DNA of 64,000 nt from Hymenobacter montanus (GCF_014699115.1 NZ_JACXAD010000020.1:1-64000); one strand, 5' to 3'; positions 21,496-31,188 are shown, counted from the stretch's first letter. Notes: generated from the letters alone by a model not told the origin. Made by a program: numbers and translations.

Positions 21496-22041
21496 CTAAA
21501 CCAACCGCAACACTGGCAACACCGCCTCCAAACCCGCATAAAACGAAGCCGAGGAGTATAGATAATCTTCGTCGCGATAACAGATACCCGCTCGCACGGG
21601 GTTGGCATGGGTATAGGCTAGCCGTTGTCGCACCATTTCCGGGGTGCGCAGTTCCACGCCATGGCTCCGCTGCTGCCAGAGCTGAAAGTGCTGGTTGCTT
21701 GGGTTGCGCTCCCCCTCCTGTCTTAGGAGCCACAGGAGCCAGCCGCGGCGGCTTTCAGTGGGCGCGTTAGTAATTTCGTTGAACAGCTTGGTGGCGGTAA
21801 ACTTCTTGAAATCCCGCACAATGTTCGACAGTTCGTGACCATCGGCCGCACGGGCAATGAGGTGCAGATGGTTAGTCATCAAGCAATAAGCAAATAACTC
21901 CAGGCCTTTCTTCTGCTGGCAGTACCGCAGGCTGTCTATGATGATGTCTTTGTACTGAGGCCTGGTGAAGATGTCAACCCAGCCCACGACGGTAAAGGTG
22001 AGGAAGTACAGCGCCTGCTGGTCGCGGATTGGGTAACCCAT
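21496..22041 (-). CDS. REP-associated tyrosine transposase (RAYT, Y1_Tnp)
   Basis: RAYTs are single-copy, IS200-like HUH enzymes that nick and move REP hairpins. This 181-residue protein has the HUH motif in MTNHLHLIARA (about residue 55) and the family segment YTHANPVRAGI near the C-terminus. Its Tyr-containing helix IVRDFKKFTATKLF lies between. REP copies flank it on both sides within 65 bp (3' side) and within 250 bp (5' side). It is domesticated rather than a normal IS: no terminal repeats of an IS were seen. Confidence 0.9.
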   Translation of the reverse strand: MGYPIRDQQALYFLTFTVVGWVDIFTRPQYKDIIIDSLRYCQQKKGLELFAYCLMTNHLHLIARAADGHELSNIVRDFKKFTATKLFNEITNAPTESRRGWLLWLLRQEGERNPSNQHFQLWQQRSHGVELRTPEMVRQRLAYTHANPVRAGICYRDEDYLYSSASFYAGLEAVLPVLRLV

Positions 22042-22102
22042 AATTTATGAGGTTCCTGCTGGAAAGAATAAACAAACTGCTAACGCCAGACGTCTGACGC
22101 CT

Positions 22103-22173
22103 GGCGGCAGTCTTAGTCGCGTAGCGACGCGACTGCCAGCCCTGAGAACGAGGGCAGTCTCCAGACTGCCGCC
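22103..22173 (+). repeat. REP element B, 5' side of the RAYT gene
   Basis: Same order of parts as REP A: ggcagtctta, an inner hairpin of different sequence (gtcgcgtagcgacgc), gactgccagccc and the perfect palindrome ggcagtctccagactgcc. The inner hairpin differs while its pairing is kept, which points to selection on structure. Confidence 0.85.
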
Positions 22174-22210
22174 CTAGATCCGCAGCTTGCACGTTAGCGT
22201 GCTGCTTGCC

Positions 22211-22287
22211 CTACGGCAGTCTGGAGACTGCCCCCGTTCTTGGGGCTGGCAGTCACGGCAACTGCGTTGCCTTAAGACTGCAGCCAG
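22211..22287 (-). repeat. REP element C, inverted relative to A and B
   Basis: On the minus strand it reads ggcagtc-like lead, ggcaacgcagttgcc hairpin, gtgactgccagcccc and ggcagtctccagactgcc, nearly identical to REP A. With REP B it forms a head-to-head pair (a BIME-like arrangement) just before the serA 3' end. Confidence 0.85.
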
Positions 22288-22313
22288 AAAACGCCAGAAA
22301 AGTACTAAATATA

Positions 22314-24215
22314 TTAGTACAGGACCCGGAACTTGATGGTGTGCTCGACTTCGCGCAGGGCCTGGATGACTTCCTGGTCGTATTCCTGGTTGATGTCGGT
22401 AATCACGTAGCCGATGAGCTCGTTGGTTTTCAGGTACTGACCCAGGATGTTGACGTGGTGCGCGGCCAGCACGTTGTTGATCCGGGCCAGCACGCCCGGC
22501 ACGTTGGCGTGGATGTGGATGAGGCGGTGAGCCTGCTGCACGGGCAGCTGAATGTTGGGGAAGTTGACCGACTGCTGGGTGTTGCCGGTGTTTACGTACT
22601 GGATGATGCGTTCGGGCACGAACTCGGCAATGTTGCGCTGGGCCTCGGCGGTGCTGCCGCCGATATGGGGCGTGAGCAGCACGTTGGGCAGGCCCCGCAG
22701 CTCGTTTTCGAAGCTTTCGTGGTTGGTTTTAGGCTCGTAGGGAAACACGTCGACGGCGGCGCCGCCGAGGTGGCCCGAGCGCAGGGCGGCGGCCAGGGCC
22801 GGCACGTCCACCACGTGGCCCCGGGCGTTGTTGAGGAACAGGGCGCCGGGCTTCATCAGCGCAAATTCCTGCTCGCCGATGAAGCGCTCGTTTTCGGGGC
22901 GTCCGTCGATGTGCAGGGTCACGACGTCGGCCTGGGTGAGCAGCTCTTCCAGCGTACGGCACTTCACGGCGTTGCCGAGCTGGAGCTTTTCGGCGATGTC
23001 GAAGTACACCACCTTCATGCCCACCGCTTCGGCCACCACCGAAAGCTGCGCCCCGATATTGCCGTAGCCCACGATGCCCAGCGTTTTGCCGCGAATCTCG
23101 AACGAGCCCTGGGCCGACTTGTCCCACTCGCCCCGGTGCATTCGGGCGTTCTTTTCGGGAATGAGGCGGGCCAGCACGATGATTTCGCCCAGGGCCAGCT
23201 CGACCACTGAGCGGGTGTTGGAAAAGGGCGCGTTGAACACTGCCACGCCGCGTTCCATGGCCGCGTCCAGGTTAATTTGGTTGGTGCCGATGCAAAAGGC
23301 GCCGATGGAAATCAGCCGGTTGGCCGCGTCGAGCACGCGCTTGGTAACCTGGGTTTTGGATCGGATGCCGAGAATACTCACCCCTTCAATGCGCTGGATG
23401 AGCTCCTCCTCGTCGAGGCCGCCGGGCACGGTTTCCACCTGGTAGCCTTCTGCGCTGAACAGTTCCTGGGCGCGGGCATCCGGGTTTTCGAGGAGGAGGA
23501 CTTTGATGCGGTTTTTGGGGTAGGAAAGAGTCATGGGAAGCTTTAGCTGGTACAAAAACTCGTCGAAGCTGGGCAGCACTTCGTCGGCGCGGGCCACCAC
23601 GGTGGGGCGGGCCACGTTCTCGGTATACGCGTAGAAGCGGTGGGCCAGGCCGGCTTCGCGGATTTGGTAGTCGGTGTAGCCGTCGCCGAGCACGTACACG
23701 GGCCCGTCCAGGTCGAGCAGCACGAGCTGGCGGATTTTGCCGCCGTCGCGACTCAGCACGTTTTGCGGGTCGCAGCCGGTAATGCGGCCGGCGGCGTCAA
23801 AGGTGAAGGTGTTGGCCAGCACGTGGTCGGCCGTAATGCCGAATTCGGCCACTACGGGTTCGATGAACTCGCGGAAGCCGCTGCTCACCACGTAAATCCT
23901 ATCGGCGAAGCGGCGGAAGAAGTCGCCGTTGCGCCGGATACTCTCGCTCACTTTGGTTCGCAGGCGGGCTACCAGCGGCGCCAGGTGCTTTTCGGTGGCA
24001 CCGAGCAGGGCCAGCCGTTTCGCCAAGGACTCCTGAAAGCCAATTTCGCCCGCCATGCCCTGGTCGGTCAGCGCCCGAATTTGAGCTACCACGGCGGCCT
24101 GGTCGGGGTGGCCTTGCAGGGCAATGTCAGCCAGCTCATCGAGGCCCTCCACCTGGGTGAAGGTAGAGTCAAAGTCGAAAACGAGGTAGGGTAGGGGAGC
24201 AGCAGTTGGATTCAT
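22314..24215 (-). CDS. serA: Fused phosphoserine phosphatase / D-3-phosphoglycerate dehydrogenase
   Basis: A 633-residue fusion that holds the first and last steps of serine synthesis. Residues about 1-230 are a HAD-type SerB with DxDST at 14-18 (FDFDST), followed by the dehydrogenase: NAD-binding VGYGNIGAQLS, catalytic Arg/Glu/His regions (NNARGHVVDV, LTPHIGGSTAEAQ), and a C-terminal ACT domain (HANVPGVLARINNVL) that usually senses serine. The middle serC step is not nearby. The start at 24215 (MNPTAAPLPYLVFDF) is chosen because the HAD domain begins there. Each half looks complete. Confidence 0.93.
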   Translation of the reverse strand: MNPTAAPLPYLVFDFDSTFTQVEGLDELADIALQGHPDQAAVVAQIRALTDQGMAGEIGFQESLAKRLALLGATEKHLAPLVARLRTKVSESIRRNGDFFRRFADRIYVVSSGFREFIEPVVAEFGITADHVLANTFTFDAAGRITGCDPQNVLSRDGGKIRQLVLLDLDGPVYVLGDGYTDYQIREAGLAHRFYAYTENVARPTVVARADEVLPSFDEFLYQLKLPMTLSYPKNRIKVLLLENPDARAQELFSAEGYQVETVPGGLDEEELIQRIEGVSILGIRSKTQVTKRVLDAANRLISIGAFCIGTNQINLDAAMERGVAVFNAPFSNTRSVVELALGEIIVLARLIPEKNARMHRGEWDKSAQGSFEIRGKTLGIVGYGNIGAQLSVVAEAVGMKVVYFDIAEKLQLGNAVKCRTLEELLTQADVVTLHIDGRPENERFIGEQEFALMKPGALFLNNARGHVVDVPALAAALRSGHLGGAAVDVFPYEPKTNHESFENELRGLPNVLLTPHIGGSTAEAQRNIAEFVPERIIQYVNTGNTQQSVNFPNIQLPVQQAHRLIHIHANVPGVLARINNVLAAHHVNILGQYLKTNELIGYVITDINQEYDQEVIQALREVEHTIKFRVLY

Positions 24216-24292
24216 TGGCGCAAAGATGAGGTCAATAAGCCAGTGTAGCAGTTGTAGTGACACTCAGCCTTGACGTTTCGGCACAATAGAAT

Positions 24293-24919
24293 ATGGCCAC
24301 GGGAGTTATGCTCACCTCTGGATTTATCAGCGCTACAATGAGAACTCTTTTTACGCTAGGCTTGGTAGCGCTAGGCTGCGGAGTAGCCATGATAATGGCT
24401 TTCATTACTTTTTGGGGTCTGTATCCGCTTCCAGCTAGGGGGCCACAGGTAACTGTTAACCGAATCCGGCAAGTGCAGTTGAGGATGACCCCTGCGCAAG
24501 TAGTAGCCCTCCTGGGTCGACCCTATCTGATTGACTCCTACCAAGGAAACGACGCGCATAGTATGGCGAACTCCGCTGATTTCGACGCGACCCAGAAGAG
24601 TGTTATAGCGGCGGATACGACCAGCATAGCTGATCTTTTTCTTCGGGCGGCCCTCGATACCGTTCCGCACGTGTGTGACGCCAACGATGAGCGTAAGCAC
24701 TATCGAAGAACCAAGTTTACGTACACCCTTGAGGGAGGCTTCATGAGGACCTATCCGATGCTTTGGGTGTACTTCGATGAGCAAGCGCGGGTGAATAACG
24801 TCTATGCGAAAGAATACGCAGGTGATGACTTTTGCATCTATTCATTGTCCGACAATAGTAGCCAAAGGATGTACAACGAAGAGGCGATGAACCGGCTGTT
24901 TGATCGTCGTGAGGAATGA
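24293..24919 (+). CDS. Membrane-anchored protein with SmpA/BamE-like domain
   Basis: A 208-residue protein with one N-terminal membrane segment (LFTLGLVALGCGVAMIMAF) and a C-terminal region that recalls the small SmpA/BamE fold: QLRMTPAQVVALLGRPY followed by paired strands (FTYTLEGG; MLWVYFDEQARVNNV). BamE assists outer-membrane protein assembly, but many relatives have other roles. A start at 24338 (MRTLFTLGL) would also fit. It is more AT-rich than its neighbours. The family placement is tentative. Confidence 0.5.
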   Translation: MATGVMLTSGFISATMRTLFTLGLVALGCGVAMIMAFITFWGLYPLPARGPQVTVNRIRQVQLRMTPAQVVALLGRPYLIDSYQGNDAHSMANSADFDATQKSVIAADTTSIADLFLRAALDTVPHVCDANDERKHYRRTKFTYTLEGGFMRTYPMLWVYFDEQARVNNVYAKEYAGDDFCIYSLSDNSSQRMYNEEAMNRLFDRREE

Positions 24920-25086
24920 AAATAAAGGTGTTTACTTGGTTTGAAACGAGTTTGGTGGAGCGTATTGAATTCCGGGCGGGGCAAAACCTCCCCTGACCCA
25001 ATACACCTACAGGAAGTAACGAGGCTGGGTCACTTCCTAGCATGGTCATAGCCAACGTCCACCCCGGCCGTTACGTTAGCTTACGC

Positions 25087-27189
25087 ATGACGAAAGCCAT
25101 TTTTATTGTCGCCGCCGAGCCCTACAGCGGCAAATCACTGGTGGCGCTGGGGCTGGTGAACATGCTGCTGGGCCAGGCCCGCAAGGTGGGCTACTTCAAG
25201 CCCATCATCGACTACGACCCCGCGCAACAGCCCGACCCGCACATCGAAGCGGTGGTGAGCTACTTCCGGCTGCCGCTGGCCGATGCGCCCACCCACGCCT
25301 ACACGCGCCCCGAGGCCCTGCGGCTGCTCGAAGCCGACGCCCAGGGCGAACTGATTGATACCGTCATCCGCAAGTTCAAGCAGTGGGAAGACCACTACGA
25401 CTTTACGGTGGTGGAGGGCAGCGACTTTCTCGGGCCGGGCACCGCCTTTGAGTTCGACGCCAACTTGTCGATGGCCAAGAACCTGGGCGTGCCGGTGGTG
25501 CTGGTGGTGTCCGGCGAGGGCAAGAGCACGGCCCTGCTGGTGAGCACGGTCCTCACGCTGCTGCGCAACTTCGAGGGCCGCGAGGTGCCGGTGCTGCTGG
25601 TGGTGGCCAACCGCGTGGCTCCCGGGCAGGCCGACGACGTCCGGGCACTATTGCGTAGCCAGCTGCCGGCTGAGGTACTGCTGGCCGTCATCCCCGAAGA
25701 CCCCCACCTGCTGCACCCCACCATGCGGGAAATTCAGGCCGGGTTGGGCGGCAAGCTCCTCTTTGGCGAGGCCGGCCTGGGTGGGCAGGTCGACAACTAC
25801 ATCATCGGGGCCATGCAGGTGCCCCAATTCCTGAACTACCTCAAAGAAAACGTGCTGATTGTGACACCCGGCGACCGGGGCGACATCATTGTATGCGCCT
25901 TGCAGGCTAATCAGTCGGCCAGCTACCCGCGCGTGGCGGGCCTGGTGCTCACGGCCGGCACCGAGCCCGAAGCGCCCGTGATGCGCCTGCTCGAAGGCCT
26001 GCCGAGCGTGGTGCCCATCCTGGCCGTGCCCACGGGAACCTTCGAAACCACTACCCGCGTCAGCGCCATTAAGTCGCGCATCACGGCCGATAACCCCAAG
26101 AAAATTCAGTTGGCCATCAGCACCTTCGAGCGGTACGTCGACGTGCGGGCCCTGGAAGAAAAGCTGGTCAGCTTCCAACCCGAAGGCATTACGCCGCACA
26201 TGTTCCAGTACCGGCTGCTGCAGTGGGCCAAGCGCTCGCGGCGCCACATCGTGCTGCCGGAGGGCAACGACGACCGTATTCTGCGGGCCGCCGCGCAGCT
26301 GCTCCACCAGGACGTGGTCGACCTGACCATTCTGGGTGACCCTGGCGAGGTGGCAGCCTCGACCAAACGGCTGGGCCTAAACCTGCCCGCCGGCCACGTA
26401 CGCATCATCGACCCGGTGAATTCCGCTTATTATGCCGACTACGTGGAGACGTTTTACGAGCTGCGCAAGGACAAGGGCGTGAACCACGACATGGCCCGTG
26501 ACCTGCTGCGCGACGTGTCGTACTTCGGCTCGATGATGGTGTACAAGGGCCACGCCGACGGCATGGTGTCGGGGGCAGTGCATACCACGCAGCACACCAT
26601 CCGGCCGGCGCTGCAGTTCATCAAAACCAAGCCGGGCGTGTCGGTGGTGTCATCGGTGTTTTTCATGTGCCTGCCCGACCGGGTGGCCGTGTTCGGCGAC
26701 TGCGCCGTGAATCCTAACCCCACCGCCGAGCAGTTGGCCGAAATCGCCATTTCGTCGGCCGAGAGCAGCGCGGCGTTTGGCATTGAGCCGCGAGTGGCCC
26801 TGCTGTCGTATTCGTCGGGCACGTCCGGCGCGGGGGCCGACGTGGAAAAGGTGCGCCGTGCCACCGAGCTGGTGCGGCAGTTGCGCCCCGACCTGAAAGT
26901 AGACGGACCCATTCAATACGATGCCGCCGTCGACCCGCTGGTGGGCCGGCAGAAGCTGCCCGGCTCAGAAGTGGCCGGCCAGGCGAGTGTTCTCATCTTC
27001 CCCGACCTCAACACCGGGAACAACACCTATAAAGCCGTGCAGCGCGAAACCGGCGCGCTGGCCATTGGCCCGGTACTGCAAGGGCTGAACAAACCGGTGA
27101 ATGACTTGAGCCGGGGCTGCACCGTGGATGATGTGTTTAATACAGTGGTGATTACCGCCATTCAGAGCCAGCAAGCCCAGCACCAATAA
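25087..27189 (+). CDS. pta: Phosphate acetyltransferase, long form
   Basis: Converts acetyl-CoA and phosphate to acetyl phosphate. The 700-residue protein is the long type: a P-loop (AAEPYSGKSLVALG) dethiobiotin-synthetase-like domain, a DRTGG domain, and a C-terminal catalytic domain from about residue 380 (VLPEGNDDRILRAA ... PDLNTGNNTYKAVQR). The ATG at 25087 (MTKAIFIVAAEP) is the family start. ackA follows 145 bp later, so the two form the usual acetate/ATP pathway. Confidence 0.95.
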   Translation: MTKAIFIVAAEPYSGKSLVALGLVNMLLGQARKVGYFKPIIDYDPAQQPDPHIEAVVSYFRLPLADAPTHAYTRPEALRLLEADAQGELIDTVIRKFKQWEDHYDFTVVEGSDFLGPGTAFEFDANLSMAKNLGVPVVLVVSGEGKSTALLVSTVLTLLRNFEGREVPVLLVVANRVAPGQADDVRALLRSQLPAEVLLAVIPEDPHLLHPTMREIQAGLGGKLLFGEAGLGGQVDNYIIGAMQVPQFLNYLKENVLIVTPGDRGDIIVCALQANQSASYPRVAGLVLTAGTEPEAPVMRLLEGLPSVVPILAVPTGTFETTTRVSAIKSRITADNPKKIQLAISTFERYVDVRALEEKLVSFQPEGITPHMFQYRLLQWAKRSRRHIVLPEGNDDRILRAAAQLLHQDVVDLTILGDPGEVAASTKRLGLNLPAGHVRIIDPVNSAYYADYVETFYELRKDKGVNHDMARDLLRDVSYFGSMMVYKGHADGMVSGAVHTTQHTIRPALQFIKTKPGVSVVSSVFFMCLPDRVAVFGDCAVNPNPTAEQLAEIAISSAESSAAFGIEPRVALLSYSSGTSGAGADVEKVRRATELVRQLRPDLKVDGPIQYDAAVDPLVGRQKLPGSEVAGQASVLIFPDLNTGNNTYKAVQRETGALAIGPVLQGLNKPVNDLSRGCTVDDVFNTVVITAIQSQQAQHQ

Positions 27190-27334
27190 GAGGTGGGTAG
27201 CGAACGGGGTTCGTACTGCGAAGAACAGCACACCGAGCATGACGTTCTCTTCGGTATAACGGAACGTTTGGTGCTGCACCACGTTTTTTCAGCTCGGCGT
27301 GACGAACTGATGCCTTATTATCTACTAATTCCGC

Positions 27335-28534
27335 ATGAACATACTCGTCGTCAACTCCGGCAGCAGCTCCATTAAATACCAACTTTTCCGCTGGCCAGCC
27401 GAGCAGCCCGTGTGCAGCGGTCTGGTGGAGCGCATTGGTTCGGCGCAAGCCCGCATCACCCACCGGGTTTTCGCCGCGGCCGTCCCGCCCACTGAGCAGC
27501 ACCACCCCCAGCCGCTGCCGGACCACGAAGCCGGCCTCCGCGAAGTGGTGCGCCTGCTAACTGAACAGCCCGGGGGCGTCATTCAGGACCCCGCCGAAAT
27601 TGCCGTGGTGGGGCATCGGGTGGTGCACGGCGACGAAGCTTTCGCTGCCACCACCCTCATTACGGCCGAAGTAAAAGCGGAAATTCAGCGGCTCTTTGCG
27701 CTGGCCCCGCTGCACAACCCGGCTAATTACCGGGGCATTGAGGTGGCGGAGTGTCTCTTTCCGCAGGCGCGGCAGGTAGCAGTATTCGACACGGCCTTCC
27801 ATCAGACCTTACCCGAACACGTATTTCGCTACGCCTTGCCTACCGCCCTTTACACCGGGCCGCGCATCCGCAAATACGGGTTTCATGGCACCAGCCACCA
27901 GTACGTGGCCGCCCAGGCGGCCGCCTATCTGGGCCAGCCCGACGCGCGGCTCGTCACCATTCACCTGGGCAACGGGTGCAGCATGGCGGCCGTGCGCGGC
28001 GGCCGGTCGCTGGACACCAGCATGGGGTTCGGCCCGCTCAGCGGCCTGGTGATGGGCACCCGCTCCGGCGACCTCGACCCCTCGGTGGTGCTGCACCTGC
28101 TGGGGCCGTTGGGCTATTCCGCCGAGCAAGTGAGCACCTTGCTCAACCAGGAGAGCGGCATGCGGGGCCTCACCGGCTTCGGTGATATGCGCGACATTGG
28201 GCAGGCGCTGGCCGCGGGTGATGCCCGCGCTGAGCTGGCCTACAACATCTACGCCTATCGTATCCGCCACTACATCGGGGCCTATGCGGCTGTGCTCAAT
28301 GGACTGGATGCCATCGTGTTTACGGCGGGGGTAGGGGAGAACGACGCGCTGGTGCGCGCCCGGGTTTGCCGGGATATGGAGTTCTTCGGCTTGCTATTGA
28401 ACGAGGCTAAAAACCAGGAGCGCCTGCCGGGCCTGCACGATATAAGCCAACCCGAGTCGCGGGCCCGTATTTTGGTAGTCCCAACCAATGAGGAGCTGGA
28501 AATCGCCCGGCAGTGCGCCGAGCTATTAGCTTGA
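27335..28534 (+). CDS. ackA: Acetate kinase
   Basis: Makes ATP and acetate from acetyl phosphate and ADP (reversibly). The 399-residue length is standard. Family motifs are present: NILVVNSGSSSIKY at the N-terminus, the phosphate-binding FHGTSHQYVA, HLGNGCSMAAV and FTAGVGENDALVR. It lies downstream of pta, with which it is functionally paired. Confidence 0.96.
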   Translation: MNILVVNSGSSSIKYQLFRWPAEQPVCSGLVERIGSAQARITHRVFAAAVPPTEQHHPQPLPDHEAGLREVVRLLTEQPGGVIQDPAEIAVVGHRVVHGDEAFAATTLITAEVKAEIQRLFALAPLHNPANYRGIEVAECLFPQARQVAVFDTAFHQTLPEHVFRYALPTALYTGPRIRKYGFHGTSHQYVAAQAAAYLGQPDARLVTIHLGNGCSMAAVRGGRSLDTSMGFGPLSGLVMGTRSGDLDPSVVLHLLGPLGYSAEQVSTLLNQESGMRGLTGFGDMRDIGQALAAGDARAELAYNIYAYRIRHYIGAYAAVLNGLDAIVFTAGVGENDALVRARVCRDMEFFGLLLNEAKNQERLPGLHDISQPESRARILVVPTNEELEIARQCAELLA

Positions 28535-28653
28535 AGGTTGAACTGTGAGCGGCATAGAGGCAGGGCAAAGTTGAAGTTGGATTGACGCCTTCGCCGCTCC
28601 GAGTAACGGAGCTCCCCGCCAACTTAGGATTAGCGCCGTATTCCGATTAAGAA

Positions 28654-28690
28654 AACACCAAGCACCAACAACCAAGCACCAAGCACCAAC
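28654..28690. repeat. Simple caccaagcaccaac repeat
   Basis: Units of accaagc/accaac repeat four to five times in 37 bp between ackA and the next gene. No gene is affected. Confidence 0.7.
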
Positions 28691-28735
28691 TGATCGAGAC
28701 AAGGGATAACGTAAATGGGCAGCAGCTTTCCCACC

Positions 28736-28743
28736 GACCTTTG
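28736..28743 (+). promoter_or_regulatory. Promoter -7-like element, gACCTTTG
   Basis: gacctttg matches the TAnnTTTG Bacteroidota core at all fixed positions except the first base. It ends three bases before the ATG at 28747, so transcription would start at or just inside the gene. Confidence 0.35.
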
Positions 28744-28746
28744 CGT

Positions 28747-29112
28747 ATGCTTGCGGCCCAGCGTCTGCTTTTCGTGTACAATACCGATGGCGGCTTGCTG
28801 CCCGGCTTGAAGGACTTGTTCCACAAAATTCTGTCCCCGGCCACGTACCCTTGCTCGCTGTGCGCCGTTACCTACGGCGCTACCTCGATGCAGCCCGAGT
28901 GGAAAGCATTTGTGCAAGGCCTGCCCGTGCCGGTCGAGTTCCTGCATCGCGACGAGTTTGCGCGCGCTTACCCCCAGTGGCGCGGGCAGGCGCTGCCGGC
29001 CGCTTTTGCCGCGGCCGAGACCGGCGAGTTGACGCCATTCATTGAAGCCCCGGAGATGGATGCGGCCGACCTCAACCAGCTAATGGCGTTGGTGCGCGCC
29101 CGGCTGGTATAG
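28747..29112 (+). CDS. Conserved hypothetical protein
   Basis: A 121-residue soluble protein. The opening (RLLFVYNTDGGLLPGLKDL) and a Cys pair in YPCSLCAVTYG are the clearest features, and it ends in a helix (DLNQLMALVRARL). I recall similar short proteins in Bacteroidota, sometimes given GTPase-like names without evidence; no P-loop is seen here. The ATG at 28747 is used rather than the TTG two codons earlier. Function unknown. Confidence 0.6.
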   Translation: MLAAQRLLFVYNTDGGLLPGLKDLFHKILSPATYPCSLCAVTYGATSMQPEWKAFVQGLPVPVEFLHRDEFARAYPQWRGQALPAAFAAAETGELTPFIEAPEMDAADLNQLMALVRARLV

Positions 29113-29190
29113 CGGAAGAAGCTTCGGCGAGTACTTTTGATAAACCAGCGACTTCGCTCGCGAACCCGTGTTTTCTTCTGATTTTTTCGC

Positions 29191-31188
29191 ATGAAACTGA
29201 ATCTTCTGTCCCGTGGGCTGCTGAGCGCGGCGCTGCTGGCGGCCGGCCCGGTCGCGGCCCAGCTCCCAACCAGCGGCTCCGGCGCGGCCTACGACGCCCG
29301 CACCTTGTTCAACCCCTCGTTTATTGAGCAGCTGGCCACCCCCACCCGCACGGCCGGAGGCCAGCCCGGTGCCGCCTATTGGCAAAACGCCGCCGACTAT
29401 AAAATCAACGCCCGCCTCGACGAGAAAGCCGCCCGCGTAACGGCCACCGTCGACATCACCTACACCAACAACAGCCCCGACAACTTGCCCTTCGTGTGGC
29501 TGCAAGTCGATCAGAACCTGTTCCGGAACGACTCGCGCGGGGCGGCCGCAACGCCGGTGGCCGGCGGGCGCTTCGGCAACTCGGCCCGGGCCTTTCGGGG
29601 GGGCGACAGCCTGCAAGCCGTAACCATCTCCCTGCACGGCAAGAAGCAGCAAGCCAACTATCGCGTTACTGACACGCGGCTGCAGATCATCCTGCCCGAA
29701 GCCCTGAAGCCGAACGGCGACCAACTCGGCATCCGCATCAGCTACGCCTTTAACATTCCCGAGTACGGCGCCGACCGCCTCGGCCGCCTCAAAACCACCA
29801 ACGGCGAAATCTTCGAGGTGGCGCAGTGGTACCCCCGCATGGCCGTGTACGACGACGTCGAAGGCTGGAACACGCTGCCCTACATGTCGGCGGAGTTTTA
29901 CCTGGAATACGGAAACTTCGACTACACGGTGGATGTGCCCGCCAACTACCTGGTGGGCGGCTCGGGCGAGCTGGTGAACCCGGCGGAAGTGCTGACCGCC
30001 ACCCAACAGCGCCGCCTGGCCCAGGCCGCCGGCTCCGACCAAACCGTGCCGGTGCGCAGCGCCGCCGAGGTAACGCAAGCCAGCTCGCGGCCGACCGGCA
30101 AAAACGGCCGCCTCACCTGGCACTTCCGCTGCCTGCGGGCCCGCGACGTGGCCTGGGCGGCCTCGGCTGCTTTCATCTGGGATGCGGCGAAGATGAACCT
30201 ACCCAGCGGGCGCAAGGCGCTGGCTATGTCGCTTTACCCCACCGAGTCGGCTCAGGATACGGCCTGGAACCGCTCGACGGAGTACGTGAAGAAGAGCATC
30301 GAATACAATTCCAAGCAGTGGTACGAGTACAGCTACCCGGTGGCGACCAACGTGGCCGGCGTGGTGGGCGGCATGGAGTACCCCGGCATCGTGTTCTGCG
30401 GAGCCAAAGCCCGCAAAGCCAACCTCTGGGCCGTAACCGACCACGAGTTCGGCCACAACTGGTTTCCGATGATTGTGGGGTCCAACGAGCGCAAATACCC
30501 CTGGATGGACGAGGGCTTTAACACCTTCATCAACATCCTCTCGAGTCAAAACTTCAACAATGGCGAGTACAAGTCGATTAACGACACCACCCGCCTGGTG
30601 GCCGGCCTCGTGCGCAGCATTCTGGACCCCACCACCGACCCGCCCTACACCGTGCCCGACGTAACGCAGGCCCGCAACCTGGGTTTCGCGGCGTATAGCA
30701 AGATGGGCTACGGCCTTTTTCTGCTGCGCGAGGAAGTGCTCGGCCCGGAGCGGTTCGACTATGCTTTCCGCACCTACATCAAGCGCTGGGCGTTCAAGCA
30801 CCCGCAGCCCAAGGACTTTTTCCGAACCATGAACGAGGCCAGCGGCGAAGACTTGACCTGGTTTTGGCGCGAGTGGGTGTACAACAACTGGGCGCTCGAC
30901 CAGGCCGTTAGCACCGTCACCTACGTCAACCAGGACCCGGCCCAGGGTGCGCTCATCACCCTCGAAAATCGCGGCCCCGCCGCCATGCCTGTCACCGCCG
31001 ACGTGACTGAAGCCAGCGGCAAAACCACCCGCGTGCACCTGCCGGTGGAGATATGGCAGCGCGGTGGCACGTGGACGTTCCGCTACAACTCCACCACGCC
31101 GCTCGTGCGGGTGCGGCTGAACGCGACCAAGCTACTGCCCGACGCCAACCCCGGTAATAACCTGTGGCAGGCGCAGGTGCTGAAGTAA
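29191..31188 (+). CDS. Secreted M1-family zinc aminopeptidase
   Basis: A 665-residue gluzincin. It has a cleavable signal peptide (MKLNLLSRGLLSAALLAAG...VAAQ), the N-terminal beta-saddle domain, a GGMEYPG motif in place of GxMEN, and the zinc site HEFGH at 418-422 with the third ligand E441 (DEGF). The C-terminal part after about 580 is a small beta domain rather than the long helical domain IV of cytosolic members. It probably trims peptides in the periplasm or outside the cell. Confidence 0.92.
   Translation: MKLNLLSRGLLSAALLAAGPVAAQLPTSGSGAAYDARTLFNPSFIEQLATPTRTAGGQPGAAYWQNAADYKINARLDEKAARVTATVDITYTNNSPDNLPFVWLQVDQNLFRNDSRGAAATPVAGGRFGNSARAFRGGDSLQAVTISLHGKKQQANYRVTDTRLQIILPEALKPNGDQLGIRISYAFNIPEYGADRLGRLKTTNGEIFEVAQWYPRMAVYDDVEGWNTLPYMSAEFYLEYGNFDYTVDVPANYLVGGSGELVNPAEVLTATQQRRLAQAAGSDQTVPVRSAAEVTQASSRPTGKNGRLTWHFRCLRARDVAWAASAAFIWDAAKMNLPSGRKALAMSLYPTESAQDTAWNRSTEYVKKSIEYNSKQWYEYSYPVATNVAGVVGGMEYPGIVFCGAKARKANLWAVTDHEFGHNWFPMIVGSNERKYPWMDEGFNTFINILSSQNFNNGEYKSINDTTRLVAGLVRSILDPTTDPPYTVPDVTQARNLGFAAYSKMGYGLFLLREEVLGPERFDYAFRTYIKRWAFKHPQPKDFFRTMNEASGEDLTWFWREWVYNNWALDQAVSTVTYVNQDPAQGALITLENRGPAAMPVTADVTEASGKTTRVHLPVEIWQRGGTWTFRYNSTTPLVRVRLNATKLLPDANPGNNLWQAQVLK

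Noticed and set aside
21411..22287. The REP repeats as a CRISPR array
   Set aside because: Only three copies, in different orientations, with internal palindromes and a gene between them.
22206..23210. A 334-codon plus-strand frame opposite serA
   Set aside because: Antisense to the conserved dehydrogenase; it begins inside a REP element.
28656..28690. caccaagc repeats as a regulatory array
   Set aside because: Too short and irregular, and such simple repeats are common between genes of this type of genome.
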